From: Cristatella mucedo
Lineage: Eukaryota; Bryozoa; Phylactolaemata; Cristatellidae
DNA: 64,000 nucleotides
Direction of reading: 5' to 3'
Assembly (NCBI GenBank): GCA_009760855.2
Contig: WPIO01000032.1
Coordinates: forward strand, 3,727,001 to 3,791,000
Shown in pieces: positions 21,960 to 33,759 of this stretch (positions are counted from its first letter, which is position 1; the number at the start of each line of letters is the position of its first letter). The notes beneath the pieces are model-generated. The model ran no database searches. It worked only from the letters and a program-made list of their open reading frames with translations, and was not told the DNA's origin. The position numbers and the translations under genes were made by a program.

Positions 21960-24250
21960 CCTCGACAACTGGATTCACCAAAACGGATGGTTCGATGTTC
22001 ACCCTGGCGGGGGAGTAGATCTGATAGGTAGGCTGGAGCCAAAGAATAAATGGACCTACAAGTGAGTGACAGAACCTTTAAGTCGATGCTCTGCTTGACT
22101 GGGAGCCAGTGTAAGTCGGCGATAAGTGGTGTGATGTAGCAGTTGTGACGCTCACGACAGACAAGCCTACCTGCAGATTTATGTACCAACTATAAGCACC
22201 GGATTACACAGGTTGGTAGACCTGCAAGCAGAGACTTACAGAATTCGAGACGGGATGTCACAGATGCACGGACCACTTTAGATGTAGTATCTCTGTCTAA
22301 GGAAGCCAGAATTTTTGAAATGTTATTTAGCTGAAAGTAAATATACTTGATTGTGGAGCTTATCTGTTCGTCTAATGAATAGTCACTTTGGAACACGACA
22401 CCTATATTTCGCTCAGATTCAACAAGAGATATGCTGACAGAGCTGATTTTGAGTTCGGTTTTCAAATTTCGAATCACACTTGGTTTGCCCATAACTAGTA
22501 GGTTTTTTATCCTCATTCAATTTAAGAAATTTTGCAGCCATCCAAGTGCAGATGTCATTCATACCTGCAGTAAAGGAGTTTCAGAGAATTCGACGTGCTG
22601 GAGGGCTGTGAGGAATTACAGGAAAAGTACAACTGAGTGTCATCTGCATAGAAGTGGAAGCCTAATTTGTGCTTGGCAATCACATCGCTAGAGAAAGAGT
22701 ATAAATCATGAAAATAACTGGACCAACCTCAGAGCTCTGAGGTACCCCATACTGCAGTGGTTCCTCGGATGATCTTTGTCGGTTCACATCAATACTCTGG
22801 AGTCTCCCACTGAGATAGGAACCTGTACCGTTGAAATGCAGTCCAGTAACAGTGATGCTTACACGAGATGAGAGGCGCTCAAGAAGAACTTGGCGATCGA
22901 TAGTGTAAACAGCTTCCAAAATATTAAGCAAAAGAAGAAAAGAAACTCTACCTACCGTATTTTAACATGTATAAGGACCCATCTTTTCCCAAATTTGGGG
23001 TCAGATAATGGAGAGGGGGCTTACATGGAGGTTACTCTTTCTATTGGTAAGGTCTGTCAGTGGGTGATGAAGATCTAGAACGGCGTAAAGTCAGAGACTA
23101 AAGTTAGTAGTTTCAAGAAGTGGGGCATTTCAAATGCAGTGGACGGAACGGAAGAAGACGCAGTCTATATAGAAAGTGAAGAAGGCAACGATGATAACGG
23201 AGTTTCCACCAAATTTCAAGCCTGCGATGCGAACGAGGACGATGGAGAGGGTAGCATCACTATTCTTGGTGCAGAGGATAGTGATAGCGACGCGAGTGAA
23301 TATTATGAGGTTTGATTTTACTCAGTTCAGCCCGTTATTGACTAAAAATATTTTTCCAAAAAATGGGTTTAACTGTGAAACGTAGTGCTGCCGTGAAGCC
23401 ATTCACCGATAAATGGTCGAGAAAATTACGGTAGTTTATTACCGCAGCCGACAAACAGAACTTTGACCGTATCCAAATACGGAAACACAGACTAAGAACA
23501 ACTAACAAACGGGTCAAATATATAGTAGTCCTGAATGAATACTATTGGCTGATGTACAGCCAATCAGCTGTAGTCTGCAGCTCCTAGAATATTTGGTCTC
23601 CTGTGTCAGTCAGTGATGCACTGCAGGTCAAGGTGAAATCGTCCGGCACAATGGCTGTGAAGCGGATTCAGCCAACATTAACAATATTGGGGGCTTATAC
23701 ACGATAATATACGGTAAGTCTGCATTCCTAAAAAGGTCGTTATACACCCGAAGCACTGCTGACTCTGTGGAGTGATTAGCTCTAAAATAAGACTGCAACT
23801 TACTTACGAGGTTTGAAGTTTCAATATATGTATTCATGATGATCGGCCGCGACTCGTTGCAATGTCTCATATAGAAGCGGTACAAGGGAGACTGGGAGAA
23901 AGTGCTCAGATTCTCTTAGTTTAGCGTTGCTTTCTTGACTAGTGGCCTGACTTCAGCCTTTTTGAAAGGTACAAGGACATGACCTAAGGATAATGACATC
24001 CTTATAATATTAGTTATGCACGACAGCAGTAGGTCTATGCAACGTAGATGCAGGACATTAGGAATAGAGTCTAGTGGACTAGCTGTTTTCGTTGATTGGG
24101 ATATAAACTTCAGGACGAGGTTACTCGTGGCCTCCCTGAATTTAGACTCTGATGACTACACGGAATTGAGGGACATGATTCCAGGGTGGTTACTGCCACC
24201 CTAGGGGTGAACTCCTAGAGCTTGTCTATCTTGTTGACAAAGTGTCAGAA
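21960..24250 (-). mobile_element. L2 LINE on minus strand, interrupted by a pogo element
   Basis: Reverse-transcriptase ORF2 is read from about 24250 down to 21960. In order: VPFKKAEVRPLVKKATLN, FRANHSTESAVLRVYNDLF, then after the insertion GSYLSGRLQSIDV and PLQYGVPQSSEVGPVIFMIY, then NIGVVFQSDYSLDEQIS, SRLEFCKSLLAGLP, AGRLVCRERHNCYITPLIAD and SLAPAYLSDLLPRQ. The order matches L2 ORF2. Stops and frameshifts are frequent. The endonuclease domain and the 3' UTR are missing, so both ends are truncated. Coding sequence is split by a 760-bp DNA transposon at 22955-23714. Confidence 0.85.
22955..23714 (+). mobile_element. pogo/Tigger-like DNA transposon, 760 bp, non-autonomous
   Basis: The ends are imperfect terminal inverted repeats: CCGTATTTTAACATGTATAA on the left and CCGTATATTATCGTGTATAA on the reverse complement of the right end. 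Both are flanked by TA (22953-22954 and 23715-23716), the target duplicated by pogo/Tc1-mariner elements. Inside on + are remnants of the C-terminal part of a Tigger-type transposase (CQWVMKI, then SFKKWGISNAVDGTEED at about 23112-23160) followed by an acidic tail (EDSDSDASEYYEV) ending at 23315. The DDE core is absent, and frames are broken. It sits inside L2 coding sequence; the paralogous L2 at 52.77 kb shows the empty site. Confidence 0.87.
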
Positions 24251-25545
24251 GCGATCAGCTAGATCACCACATGGATCACCAGGTAAGGAGCGGAAGTACC
24301 TGGAAGTACCTGAAGATTGCTTCGGCGAATGCGTCTGAAAATTCTCTGTGACAGTTAATGTTAAAGCCTAACGAGGTGGCAAAAAGCTCGAACGCTCACA
24401 CCTAGCACAGTTGATGATGTTCAGTGTATGTTATTGCGGTTAATGATGGCCTTAGTTTAAGAAGGAAACGGTAAATGAACCCTTTATAGGATACTGACTC
24501 ACATGATACAGGATTTCCGCTAGGACCCTGTACATGATTGTCCATGGCTAGGCGGCATACAAGCCAAAGTGTAGTAACGGGTGGTCTGCTGTGCCCTCGC
24601 ATTTGAGCGAAGCTTACGAGCTGCACCGTAGGTCTTTCGGCAGTCGACTCCTCGACGGCGTCGTCTCGCGAGAGCTGCTGATGTGAGCGGCGCGGAGGCT
24701 GGTGCTGGACGCCTGCAGCTGTCCCTTGCTCGTCCCTGCCGCCCATTGACAGACTTCTCTGCGAAATCGATACGGACTTACATCTTACATACTCTCAGCT
24801 GCTACCTCGTTCCACTACTGTCGGCATACCAGAGTGCAGAGGTGCTGCACCCAATAGGTCGCTAGTGGTGTCGCAGGGTTCTGATTTTCACAGCTATTCG
24901 TCACGCACAGGTTTGGACGAGAACAACTACGAGCACTTATTTCGGCTTAGTTTAGTCCTAATGCGGTAGTCGCCGTACCCGTTTTCGAAGCTAGCCGCCG
25001 CACTGGGAAATGGCGTAACAGCAGCGTTGCCTGCCTCCTCAGGATGGGGCAATAGCTACCGATTGCACCTGGTCTCTTGTAACGTCTCCGATGTGGAGCG
25101 TGCTTATCAGTTTATGCTGCTATCGGCACTTAGATACTGCACTGTGCGCCAGCCACGGGTGAGTCATATCTATGTGGAACCGATAAGTTGGCATGCGCAT
25201 TAATCATTCGTTGAACAAATTTTGCGAATGCAAGTATGCTCTAGCGAGATTGCATGACGGTGCTAGCAAATAGCAGTGATGAATGCGAGGCTTTCTCGGT
25301 AGCATCACGTTGTGTACCTGCACAGACTGGCCGTTTAGCAGCCGGTAGATATATGCATATTTTACTAATTGATACAACACTAATTTTATTTTTGACGCTC
25401 TGATTAAAGTGGAGAAGATGTTGCTTACTCCTTTGATAGATTATAGTATTATTTAAGTAGGAATGGCGTATGATTCTTCGGTTGACTTGAGTTGACAATG
25501 ACTACCAGCCGCTTTGTGTGGCCCCATCAGCCACCGATCCGTAGC
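24251..25545. other. non-coding, transition into GC-richer DNA
   Basis: No exon or element recognised. A perfect direct repeat of GGAAGTACCT occurs at about 24290-24312. Confidence 0.45.
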
Positions 25546-25915
25546 CGCTCTTACACTGGAGGTGGCTGCTGCTGCAGCTACTTCCACCGCTGCAGCTGAG
25601 TTCCGTTTGCAGTCGTCAGGCAAAATTTGCGTGCACCTGCGCTCGTCACGTAGGGAGCAGGGAGAAGCGAGCGTCGCTTCATCTCGCCGCCACATTATCC
25701 GCGCCATCAGACCGGCTACACCGCATCATCAGTCGCCGAGAACGGCGCCGGGTGCGACGGATCAGGATTCTTATGGTCTACTGACCTGCCTCTCGGCAGT
25801 CAGGCGATCAGCCTCTCGATGTCCCTAAGTCGGTGGAACCGCAGCTAATTTAGGCCGAGTCTTTCTTCCAGGCGAAGAAGTACGTCAGCGAAGCGTCGCC
25901 GACCGAACGCGAGTG
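25546..25915 (+). repeat. 0.4-kb GC-rich duplicated segment, copy 1
   Basis: Aligns over its whole length with 29688-30075 in the same orientation, about 4.1 kb away. Blocks such as GTCGGTGGAACCGCAGCTAA and TTTAGGCCGAGTCTTTCT are identical. One + frame (APGATDQDSYGLLTCLSAVRRSASRC) is shared with copy 2, but this copy has a stop right after it. No transposon protein, tRNA-like head or TIR was found. It could be a GC-rich interspersed repeat or a duplicated promoter/5' exon. Confidence 0.75.
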
Positions 25916-27374
25916 GCGACGCGCACTAAGCTCATTCACACTAAGCTTTTTCTTCCGATAGCTTGGTGAAATTCCGATCTGTGCAGCTGTATGTCAGCCT
26001 GCCACCTTCAGATGACAGCGCTAAAGATAAGGCGGTTTTGCGATTGGCCAATCACGACGGCAGGGCTAATCGTGAATTATCGGGTAAAACCCGGTATAAT
26101 TCTTGACCGTCTTGTAAGGCGCCACCAGGCCTCTCTAGGCAGCAATCCCGCATGCCGGCGCTGAGCCGTCCATATATCTACGCCCAGGCCTGCCGTGTCG
26201 GTGCTTCCAGCTCACACTTTGTACTTGGTTCCAGCAGTTCTGCCGAGCACTCGACAAGCCCATCAGCCCATTAGGGAGTTAGCATTAGCTCGCAAACACC
26301 CTCACAATCATCCTCACAAAGATGACGAGCAGAAGACAAACGAGTACTTGCAACGCGGAAATGGCACGCTTCCACACGCACGTTGCCGTAATAGCTGCAT
26401 AAAATGCCGAAGCGATAGGCACTGCGTAAGGCGAGCACAGCAGACGCTAAGACTGACGAAAAAACGACGCACCGCTCTAAGACCAAGGTCCGACCCTCAT
26501 CAAGCTCTCCGCTTCTGCAGCCGACGGACTCGAGGTCAGCAGTCGCAGAAACGTCACTCGCGGCAGCTATGACGCGAGCGAAAGCGTCGCCTGCGAGTCG
26601 CCTTCGAGTCGAGTCGCCTGCGAATCGCCTTCGAATCTCGGCGGTGCGGCCCTTCTAACAATGTGCCTGGAGACCAGCGAAACTGCTGCTGCTAGCTTGA
26701 CAGATGGAGAGGTTTCGGTCAGCGGTTTCGGCTTCAGCCGAAAAGATTACGAAGCCGGCGATCCAAGCGTCCAAGCAAACAGTCACGAGCGAGTCGCAAC
26801 ATCCGCCAGCCAGGCTCAACGGCAAGAGCGACAGCAGACGAAAAAAATTGCGCCGAGTCGTCCGCCTTGCCGCAGCGACCCTCCGTCACCTCGTGGGCGT
26901 GGCGGCGCCCAGTGTTTGGTTTGCTGCTGCTACTGGAGCACTACAGGCCGCACGACGAGAGCAGTTCGGTTCGGTTTAGCGACGCTCAGCCGACGGCGCG
27001 TCTGCGCTACAGGCAAGCGCGTCAACTGAGCGCCTGCGAACCAGAACGGCCGCTCGCTACGCTACCCGCGGCTGCTCCCCAGTCGAAGCAGCAGTCGGCA
27101 CCAGGCGGATCCGACGGCCGCCGCCTCCGCCGCCGCCGCCGCATCGTGCGAGCGTCTCGTGCCACTCGGCAAAGGTCGCCGGATCGGAGGCCTCCGAAAA
27201 AAGCGCTTCGTTTCAGACAGGTCGTACGCGACGGTAAAACTCGCGACAGACCTTGGGGCGCTAAAGTTGTCTCACTGTCTTGCTACGCTAAACTGGCGCC
27301 GCTTTCGTCGTCTTTTCGGAATTCGACCGCCTCTTGAATAGTCGACGAATGTCGTAGCAACTGATATATTTTGG
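25916..27374. other. GC-rich DNA with a CCAAT/TATA pair, no supported gene
   Basis: A palindromic ATTGGCCAAT at 26043-26052 lies about 40 bp before a TATAAT at 26094-26099, a normal spacing for a RNA polymerase II core promoter. Three long + frames follow (26195-26572, 26661-27029, 26867-27337), all arginine/serine-rich and without recognisable motifs. Overlapping frames and CpG density suggest that most are compositional. Confidence 0.3.
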
Positions 27375-27555
27375 AGAAATACTTGCTGATTTAACTGCCT
27401 CTTTCTGGATAGCAGTCAAAGAGTCTTCAATGCTATCGCCACCGCATTGCAGAAGCAATACAGGATCGAGCACTGCAGGATTCGAATCCACGACTCTGGT
27501 ACCGAAGTCGTGAAGAGCAACCGCCTTACCTAGTTCGCCGCCATCACGGCTCACC
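27375..27555 (-). mobile_element. SINE-B, minus strand
   Basis: The reverse complement has GTGAGCCGTGATGGCGGCGA and TAGGTAAGGCGGTTGCTCTT as the tRNA-like 5' part and a perfect B box in GTGGATTCGAATCCTGCAG. The body (TTGCA..CGGTGGCGATAGC) follows, ending in CAGCAAGTATTT. Same family as 29276-29458 and 33843-34019. Confidence 0.85.
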
Positions 27556-28253
27556 AAGGAAGTCTCTGGCGTCAATAAGCGTCGCGAAACAAAGACAGCC
27601 CTTGGAGGCCACGTCTTGCATTCATGGAATTCCATAGACGTTGCTACTTTAACGACGTCAGTGAGCTGCCCGCTAGATGGCCCTAGCGGGAGCGTCGATA
27701 GAGGCGCGATGAAACGGCTGCTCGCAGAGCATCTGGACGTATTCTACAAGGTGTTCATCAAAGCCGCTCTTCTATAGGCTGCTCATTCTCGGCGGAGTGG
27801 AGTCGGAGCTTCCGCTCGCGAGCCGCGAGAGCTGGTCTAGCGGCAACGGCGTCTCATCCATCGCTCGTGGAAATGGCTGAATACTTGGATTATCTTGGGG
27901 CCGAGCGAGCACCTGCCTCGATGGGCCGGAGTGATGGGAGCGTTCGCCGCCGACGTCTCAAGAAGCCGTGTCGCTCCGGGTCGCGCCCCAACTTACAGAG
28001 CCCTGTGGCTTTAAGCATTACGTAGCAAAAATCGTTCGAACAACAGTTGCGGCTCAAGCGCTCCGCGGGAATCCCTATTGAAACGCCCAGTCCAAAGCGC
28101 CCAGCTGAAACGCCGGCTCCGCACTACAGCCTCGCCCATGATTGGCTGCCTTTTATGCCAGAAGCGAGCCGTCGCCGGGGTGGGGGGGGCGTAACCCCGC
28201 GTCGTCTTCTTCGCGAGTTCGCCAGACGGGAGGAGCGAGCTTTGTATCCGGGG

Positions 28254-28254
<1 letters not shown>
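27556..28254. other. GC-rich non-coding DNA
   Basis: No gene or element recognised. Confidence 0.4.

Positions 28255-28315
<61 letters not shown>
28255..28315. repeat. (GT)n microsatellite
   Basis: About 60 bp of pure GT. Confidence 0.97.
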
Positions 28316-28317
<2 letters not shown>

Positions 28318-29275
28318 CGTAGTGCTGTAGCTGCTCTCGCATGCAGGCCAGCCTGCTTGCTGTTTACTGAAGCTCTCTGCCCACGCTGGCAAGAGAATGC
28401 TCGAAGGAAAGAAAATGGGGCGACCTAGAGCCGACGGCGAGACCGCCATGCCGAACCGCCCTGACCTTTCTCGTCCGCCGGCGGTGGCGTCGTAATCTCC
28501 GAGCCAGTCCCGATCCGTGCGAGCCGTTGACATTACAGCCACAAAGACGCTAAAACCGTCCGCTAGAGGAAAGCTGTAATTCGTCTGCGGTGGCGAAATA
28601 TAAATTAATGCGACAAGAGCTGCTGCGCCTTAGAGCTAACGATGTAGTTAACGAGACACCCAAAACAACACGGACAGCCCACCAGCCAGGGCAATATCAA
28701 AGACAAATAGCCGGCGAAGGCTGGGCGGCACGCAGCTATTTCAATTGGCCTCGAGCAGCGGGAGATTAGCGTGGGCCGAAAACGCATCGACCTCTGCAGG
28801 GCGAAAGGCGTCTTTGAAGGTGAGTAAGATTGCTGGATCGAGCGGTCACGCGTCGCCTCGTTTGGGCGTGTTCGAGAACGACAACGAGATCAACGGTCCG
28901 AAGCAGCGGCCGTTCGTGCCTTGAAATCGTACAGCGATCGGAAAGCTGCAGAAATTGCTTGTTGCCCTTGGCTTGGAGCCCTTTACGACGCCTTTTTGTC
29001 GCTCGCTAGACAACCGGGCGGATCAAGTGAGTGGTGAGTCCAAAAAACTGAAATCACGCGCTACGTCGAGAGTAAAACAAAATCGCGAGCATACTAACTA
29101 CGCAGGCAGTAATTCCAGCGCTAAAAAATCTGCCGCCGCCTCCGCCTCTGCGGCCGCCGTCTCAAATCGGATGACCTTGCTTCGGTCCCGCACAACTTCT
29201 AGAGCTCGATACCTCGAGATTAAAGCTTGGCAATTGTCAAGCTTCTAGAATCAGTGACAGGTCTGAGGCGCCCGC
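28316..29275. other. GC-rich non-coding DNA
   Basis: Only overlapping, motif-free frames of 60-130 codons. No gene recognised. Confidence 0.4.
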
Positions 29276-29458
29276 AAAAAAACATAAAAATACTAGCTGA
29301 TTCAACAGCCTCTTTTTATAGCGGCAGAGGAGCCTTATTGGCTATCGCCGAGGCTTGCAGCGGCATTAAAGCATCGCCCACCGCCGGATTCGAACCCGCG
29401 ACTCGGAACTGAATCTCGAAAAGCAACCGCCTTACCTAGTGTGTCATCGAGGCTCACC
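29276..29458 (-). mobile_element. SINE-B, minus strand
   Basis: The reverse complement contains TAGGTAAGGCGGTTGCTTTT, the B box GCGGGTTCGAATCCGGCGGT and GGGCGATGC, followed by GCCGCTGCAAGCC.CGGCGAT and a tail CAGCTAGTATTTTTATG. Best-preserved minus-strand copy of the family. Confidence 0.88.
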
Positions 29459-29687
29459 AAAAATAGCGTCAGGCTTCCGCGTAGGCGATCGTCGAAGGAG
29501 TCCGAAGAGACACATTTTTGAGCCTGGCTGTCGACATTTGTTCCGACCTCCTAGGCGCTGACCGTGCCGTCACGGGCCGCCTCATCATTGCGGCGGCGCC
29601 GTCATCAACCTGCAGGTTCATCTCCCGACCTCGCTGTGGCAACGCGCAGGACTCGTGATGTGACGCCTGCCGCCTTCAACCTTTAGA

Positions 29688-30075
29688 CGCTCTTGCTGCG
29701 GCGGAGGCTGCTGCAGCCTCTGCTGCTGCTGCTGCAGCTGAGTTTCGTTTGCATTCATCGGGTGAAAGCCGCGAGCACCTGCGCCGTCACGTAGGGAGCA
29801 GCGAGAAGCGAGCTTCGCTTCATCTCGCCGCCGCATAATCCGCACCGTCGGACCGGCGGCTACGCCGCACCGTCAGCCGTTGAGAGTTCGGGCGCCGGGT
29901 GCGATGGATCAGGATTCTTGCGGTCTACTGACCCGCCTCTTGGCGGTCAGACGATCGGCCTCTCGATGTGCCCAAGTCGGTGGAACCGCAGCTAATTTAG
30001 GCCGAGTCTTTCTCCACTCGACCCAGACCGGCGACGAAGTACGTCAGCGCAGCGCAGCGGCGCCGACGAACGACC
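29688..30075 (+). repeat. 0.4-kb GC-rich duplicated segment, copy 2
   Basis: Second copy of the segment at 25546-25915, with the same orientation and order of blocks. Here the shared + frame is open from 29880 to 30095 (MDQDSCGLLTRLLAVRRSAS and on). A 13-bp insertion relative to copy 1 follows CCGAGTCTTTCT, where copy 1 has a splice-acceptor-like TTCTTCCAG. CTG-rich runs at about 29700-29740 are longer here. Confidence 0.75.
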
Positions 30076-30596
30076 GAACGCCGGCGCTCTGCTGAGCCGA
30101 AGCAGGGCGGCGACGAGTGCTAACCTCATTAGCAGAGCTCGAACGACTTAGCTACGGGTCGGGTGAGTGACCGGCGGGCGTGCTCGGGATGAAAGGTTGG
30201 TGTGGGATTGGATAGGGCAGCCGCCCGCACGTCCATCTAAATCGCATTTCTGTCCGTTCTCACCGCTCGTTTTCTCTTACCCGAGCACAGCTTGTCGGTC
30301 GATTTCGTCGGCTTATTAAACGACGAACTACACCATGGCCGCACTACGCCGTCGCCGAGGAAGCAGATGAATTCATTCGCCTATTGACTCTCAAGTCCGC
30401 TATTAGTATCGGGTCGGACCACCGTACGCGGCTGCGACTGGCTAGGACAATCAGGCTGAGAGCACGGAGATCGGCTGTAAATAGGTATCTTATGAACGAG
30501 CGACTGCAAAATCTCTTCTCTTTTTAACGCTACTGCTGGTCCGCCAAGTCGAAATCTATTGGATCAATACTCTCTAACTGTTGAACTATGAATGCT
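30076..30596. other. non-coding, nothing recognised
   Basis: GC-rich grading to mixed composition. No element or exon recognised. Confidence 0.4.
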
Positions 30597-30848
<252 letters not shown>

Positions 30849-30956
30849 CCAGCTAATGCAGCCTGGCTTATCCATATAGACAGCCCGCTTTCTGCTGTGA
30901 CCACCGTGCTCTTAGCGGGATCTTCAAAATGATCACCCCCTTCTGCTTACATATAT

Positions 30957-31092
30957 GCCGAGCTGGATTAATCCAGCGGTTAAGGCGCTCGCCCCGACCA
31001 AGGTCTGCCTGAGGTCGTAGGCTCGAGCCCTATGGCATACGTGAAGCACCTGAATAGAGATTAAGTTCTCTTGGGGTGCTATACCGATGAGT
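30957..31092 (+). mobile_element. SINE-A, full length
   Basis: GCCGAGCTGGATTAATCCAG and CGGTTAAGGCGCTCGCCCCG, B box GTAGGCTCGAGCCC, then CATACGTGAAGCACCTGAAT and the L2-like hairpin AGAGATTAAGTTCTCTTGGG, ending in an ATTTATTTATATA tail. Closest copy to 13951-14090. Confidence 0.9.
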
Positions 31093-32018
31093 TTCATTTA
31101 TTTATATATATATAAATATACGCTACATAGAAGTGTTTTTGAGATATCATTTGGGCTTACAGTTCTTTTTGAATACTGCACACTGAACCATAAACCTTAA
31201 ACCGATGCAAAACCTACTAACTTACCTTTAAACCGTAAGCCCTACAAGCATACAAACTCTAAACACTAAAACCCTAAATCTCAAGCCCTCAACGGTTCGC
31301 TGCCTTCTGGAGCTGCCGAGGAAGGAGTGTTCACTGCAACACCGTCTTTGCTAGTCTTGAATGAAGACTCGCTTGGGAAATATGCGCGGGAATATCGAGT
31401 GCCCCAGAGGAAACTTCCGGTTTATCTTGACGAAGCTCAGCAAACTGGGATGCACACGTGGAAGGCTCATAACCACCGAGTCTACAGTTCAAGACAGTGG
31501 CAATGTTTAAACCGAAATCGACCGTCCAAAAATGCGAGTGCACTCGCACGCTCACGAGAGCAATATCTCGACCCAGCTGATACTTCAAAGCCCCCACGTT
31601 CGATCCGTGAGCAAACTCAGCAGAGCGAGTTCCTATGAGATTTACCTGACCGGCTACAACAACGGCTGAAGTCGAATACGCTGATCCCATCGGTGTCCGC
31701 GAACCGTTGCTCGGTCCTTCCGACGAATGCTGGGCGAAATACTGATAAGAGAGCAGGCGGCTTAAGGCGCCCCCAGGGTTGGTTTGGGACCTTTAGTCGC
31801 GAAGGGTTCTCTCATGCTGCTTCCGATCTGTATCGTCTGACAGCAGATAGCAGTTCGTTGTGCCGAAGTCAGTTAAACTGGGCTAAGCTTCTACTGGGCG
31901 GTGAGGGATGGGAAATCGCTAGGGCTACAGCAAGGGAAATTTGCTACCGAAAGAACGTAGCAGAAGATAGCAAGTGTGTTCTTCTAAGATGTGGTTCTTT
32001 AAAAAAAATTAAAACAAA
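31093..32018. other. intergenic, no supported gene
   Basis: 31195-31290 is rich in irregular TAAACC/CCTAAA motifs but not periodic. A 103-codon + frame (31327-31638) and a 109-codon + frame (31693-32022) show no recognisable domain. Confidence 0.4.
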
Positions 32019-32150
32019 ATAAATTTAATTTGTATAGCGCCTCAAGAGAACGTAATCTCTATTCAGGAGCTTCACAAATACCTCGGGGCTCGAGCCTACG
32101 ACCTTAGCCAGACCTTGGTTGGGGCGAGCACCCTAACCGCTTGTATAGTG
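32019..32150 (-). mobile_element. SINE-A, minus strand
   Basis: The reverse complement shows GGTTAGGGTGCTCGCCCCAA, GTCGTAGGCTCGAGCCCCGA (B box), TGAAGCTCCTGAATAGAGAT and TACGTTCTCTTGAGGCGCTA, then ACAAATTAAATTT. The 5' edge is degenerate. Confidence 0.8.
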
Positions 32151-32306
32151 GTTGTGCACAGCACTGGCAAATGCTTACCGAAGTCCACTGCAATTCATGC
32201 ACAAATATATGCACAGATATAAAACGCTGCGATTAACCAAACCAACTGCCATTTTCTTGGGTATCATATAACCTGGCTAGAGTGCAAGTGACTGATTGAA
32301 TGCTTT

Positions 32307-32308
<2 letters not shown>

Positions 32309-32382
<74 letters not shown>
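32309..32382. repeat. (AG)n microsatellite
   Basis: About 74 bp of pure AG dinucleotide. Confidence 0.97.
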
Positions 32383-32386
<4 letters not shown>

Positions 32387-33759
32387 AAGCAGTGAGAGAG
32401 GCAGGGATGGAGGGAGAAGAAAAAGAGAGCGAAGACCTACAGCTCTCTGTTATCTTTTCAAGATATGTTTTTGCGAAATGAAAACTTGAATAACAAAATC
32501 TCCGGCAAGGCTGACCTCGTGCGGGCCCACCTCCGTTTATTAGTGCTCAGAGGATGATCATATGGTGCTGCCTGTTGGGTTACATGAACCTTAACTAACG
32601 GCGGTTTCGACGACAGCAAGAGCGGAGCTCATAAGCTACTGCCGCCGCCACCGATGAAGGGGCGGAATAGAAACTCACGCCGAAGACTTATAGTACGCTC
32701 TGAACTTTCCAGCAAGCTGATTTAAAATCAGGCTGACCGTCCGTGCCCTCGCGGCTTTAGGATTCCCCAAGCTGGTGTGTGCTCAGCAGGTAGGCAGAGT
32801 CGGTAGGCAGTACTCGCTTGCGACACAACTGCACGTAGCTACTGCATGGCGAGCTAACTGTCCCGCTATCGAAATGGTCACCAGAGGTCTCGCCGAGCGC
32901 TTCCGCGTCGTTGCCACTGCTGGACAGCGCTAGACGGAGCGGTTGGGCGGCGTGGGCTAGAGGCGCACATCCACCCACCCACGAACTCCACCTCTCACTC
33001 CACCTCCCCCGTGCCATGGCGAGTGTCGCGTCCGGAACGTTTGGGGGCCGTCGAACGCCCGCTTCGCAGCGAAGCCGTTCGGGAAGACAGCCTCAAAGTG
33101 CGATAGTCAGTCGGTGATGCAGGAATAACAAAAGACCTCGGATCGCAGCGGTCGAACGTACCCGGCCCCCCCCCCGCTATACGACCTCGCACCCCTGAAC
33201 CCTCCCTCCGCCCGACATTTAAAAGTGGAATTCGCGTCGCGCTACGTTATACTAGATCCAGGTAGCCGACAAAATAGGCTGGCAGCATACCGTTGCCCTA
33301 TCCTACCAGGAATAGGCTGCCGGTGCACTTCCATTACATGCTCAGCAGTCAGCAAAACCACACACCCACCATTCTGCCCTGGCAACAGCGACATCGCCGA
33401 CGAGGGCCACGACGCCGGAATTCGAGGAATCTTTCCAAGTTTGCATCTTGAGCACCGAGCGCAGCCCAAGATATCGCAGGAGCCGCAGCCCAGTCCCGTG
33501 ACCCCAAGGACTTCGCAGGGCGACGCTCGGTCGCCTCGACGAGCGTGGCCATTGCCCACCTGGGGCTCTAGCCGTGCTCGCTCGTTTCCGAACGCCCACC
33601 GCAGCCGCCGCAGCTGGTATTATCGAGACCTGGCACGAGAGTCACCCAGTCACCTTCACGCTCCAGCCGACAGCCTGAACCAGTCGAAACTCATTCGAAA
33701 TTCTGCATGCCACAAGGCGGCGCTGCTGTAGGTATTTACCAGTCGCCACCCGGACGAAG
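32383..33759. other. GC-rich intergenic DNA, no supported gene
   Basis: A 168-codon + frame at 33225-33731 overlaps equally open minus-strand frames and is proline/arginine/serine-rich without motifs. I see no transcript signals tied to it. Confidence 0.4.

Noticed and set aside
28047-28542. Cys/Val and His/Thr frames on both strands
   Set aside because: Caused by the (GT)n array at 28255-28315.
31195-31290. Interstitial telomere-like repeat (CCTAAA/TAAACC motifs)
   Set aside because: Motifs are irregularly spaced with no tandem periodicity; likely A/C-rich low-complexity DNA.
33225-33731. 168-codon + frame
   Set aside because: Pro/Arg/Ser-rich, overlapped by several minus-strand frames and without recognisable domain or transcript signals.
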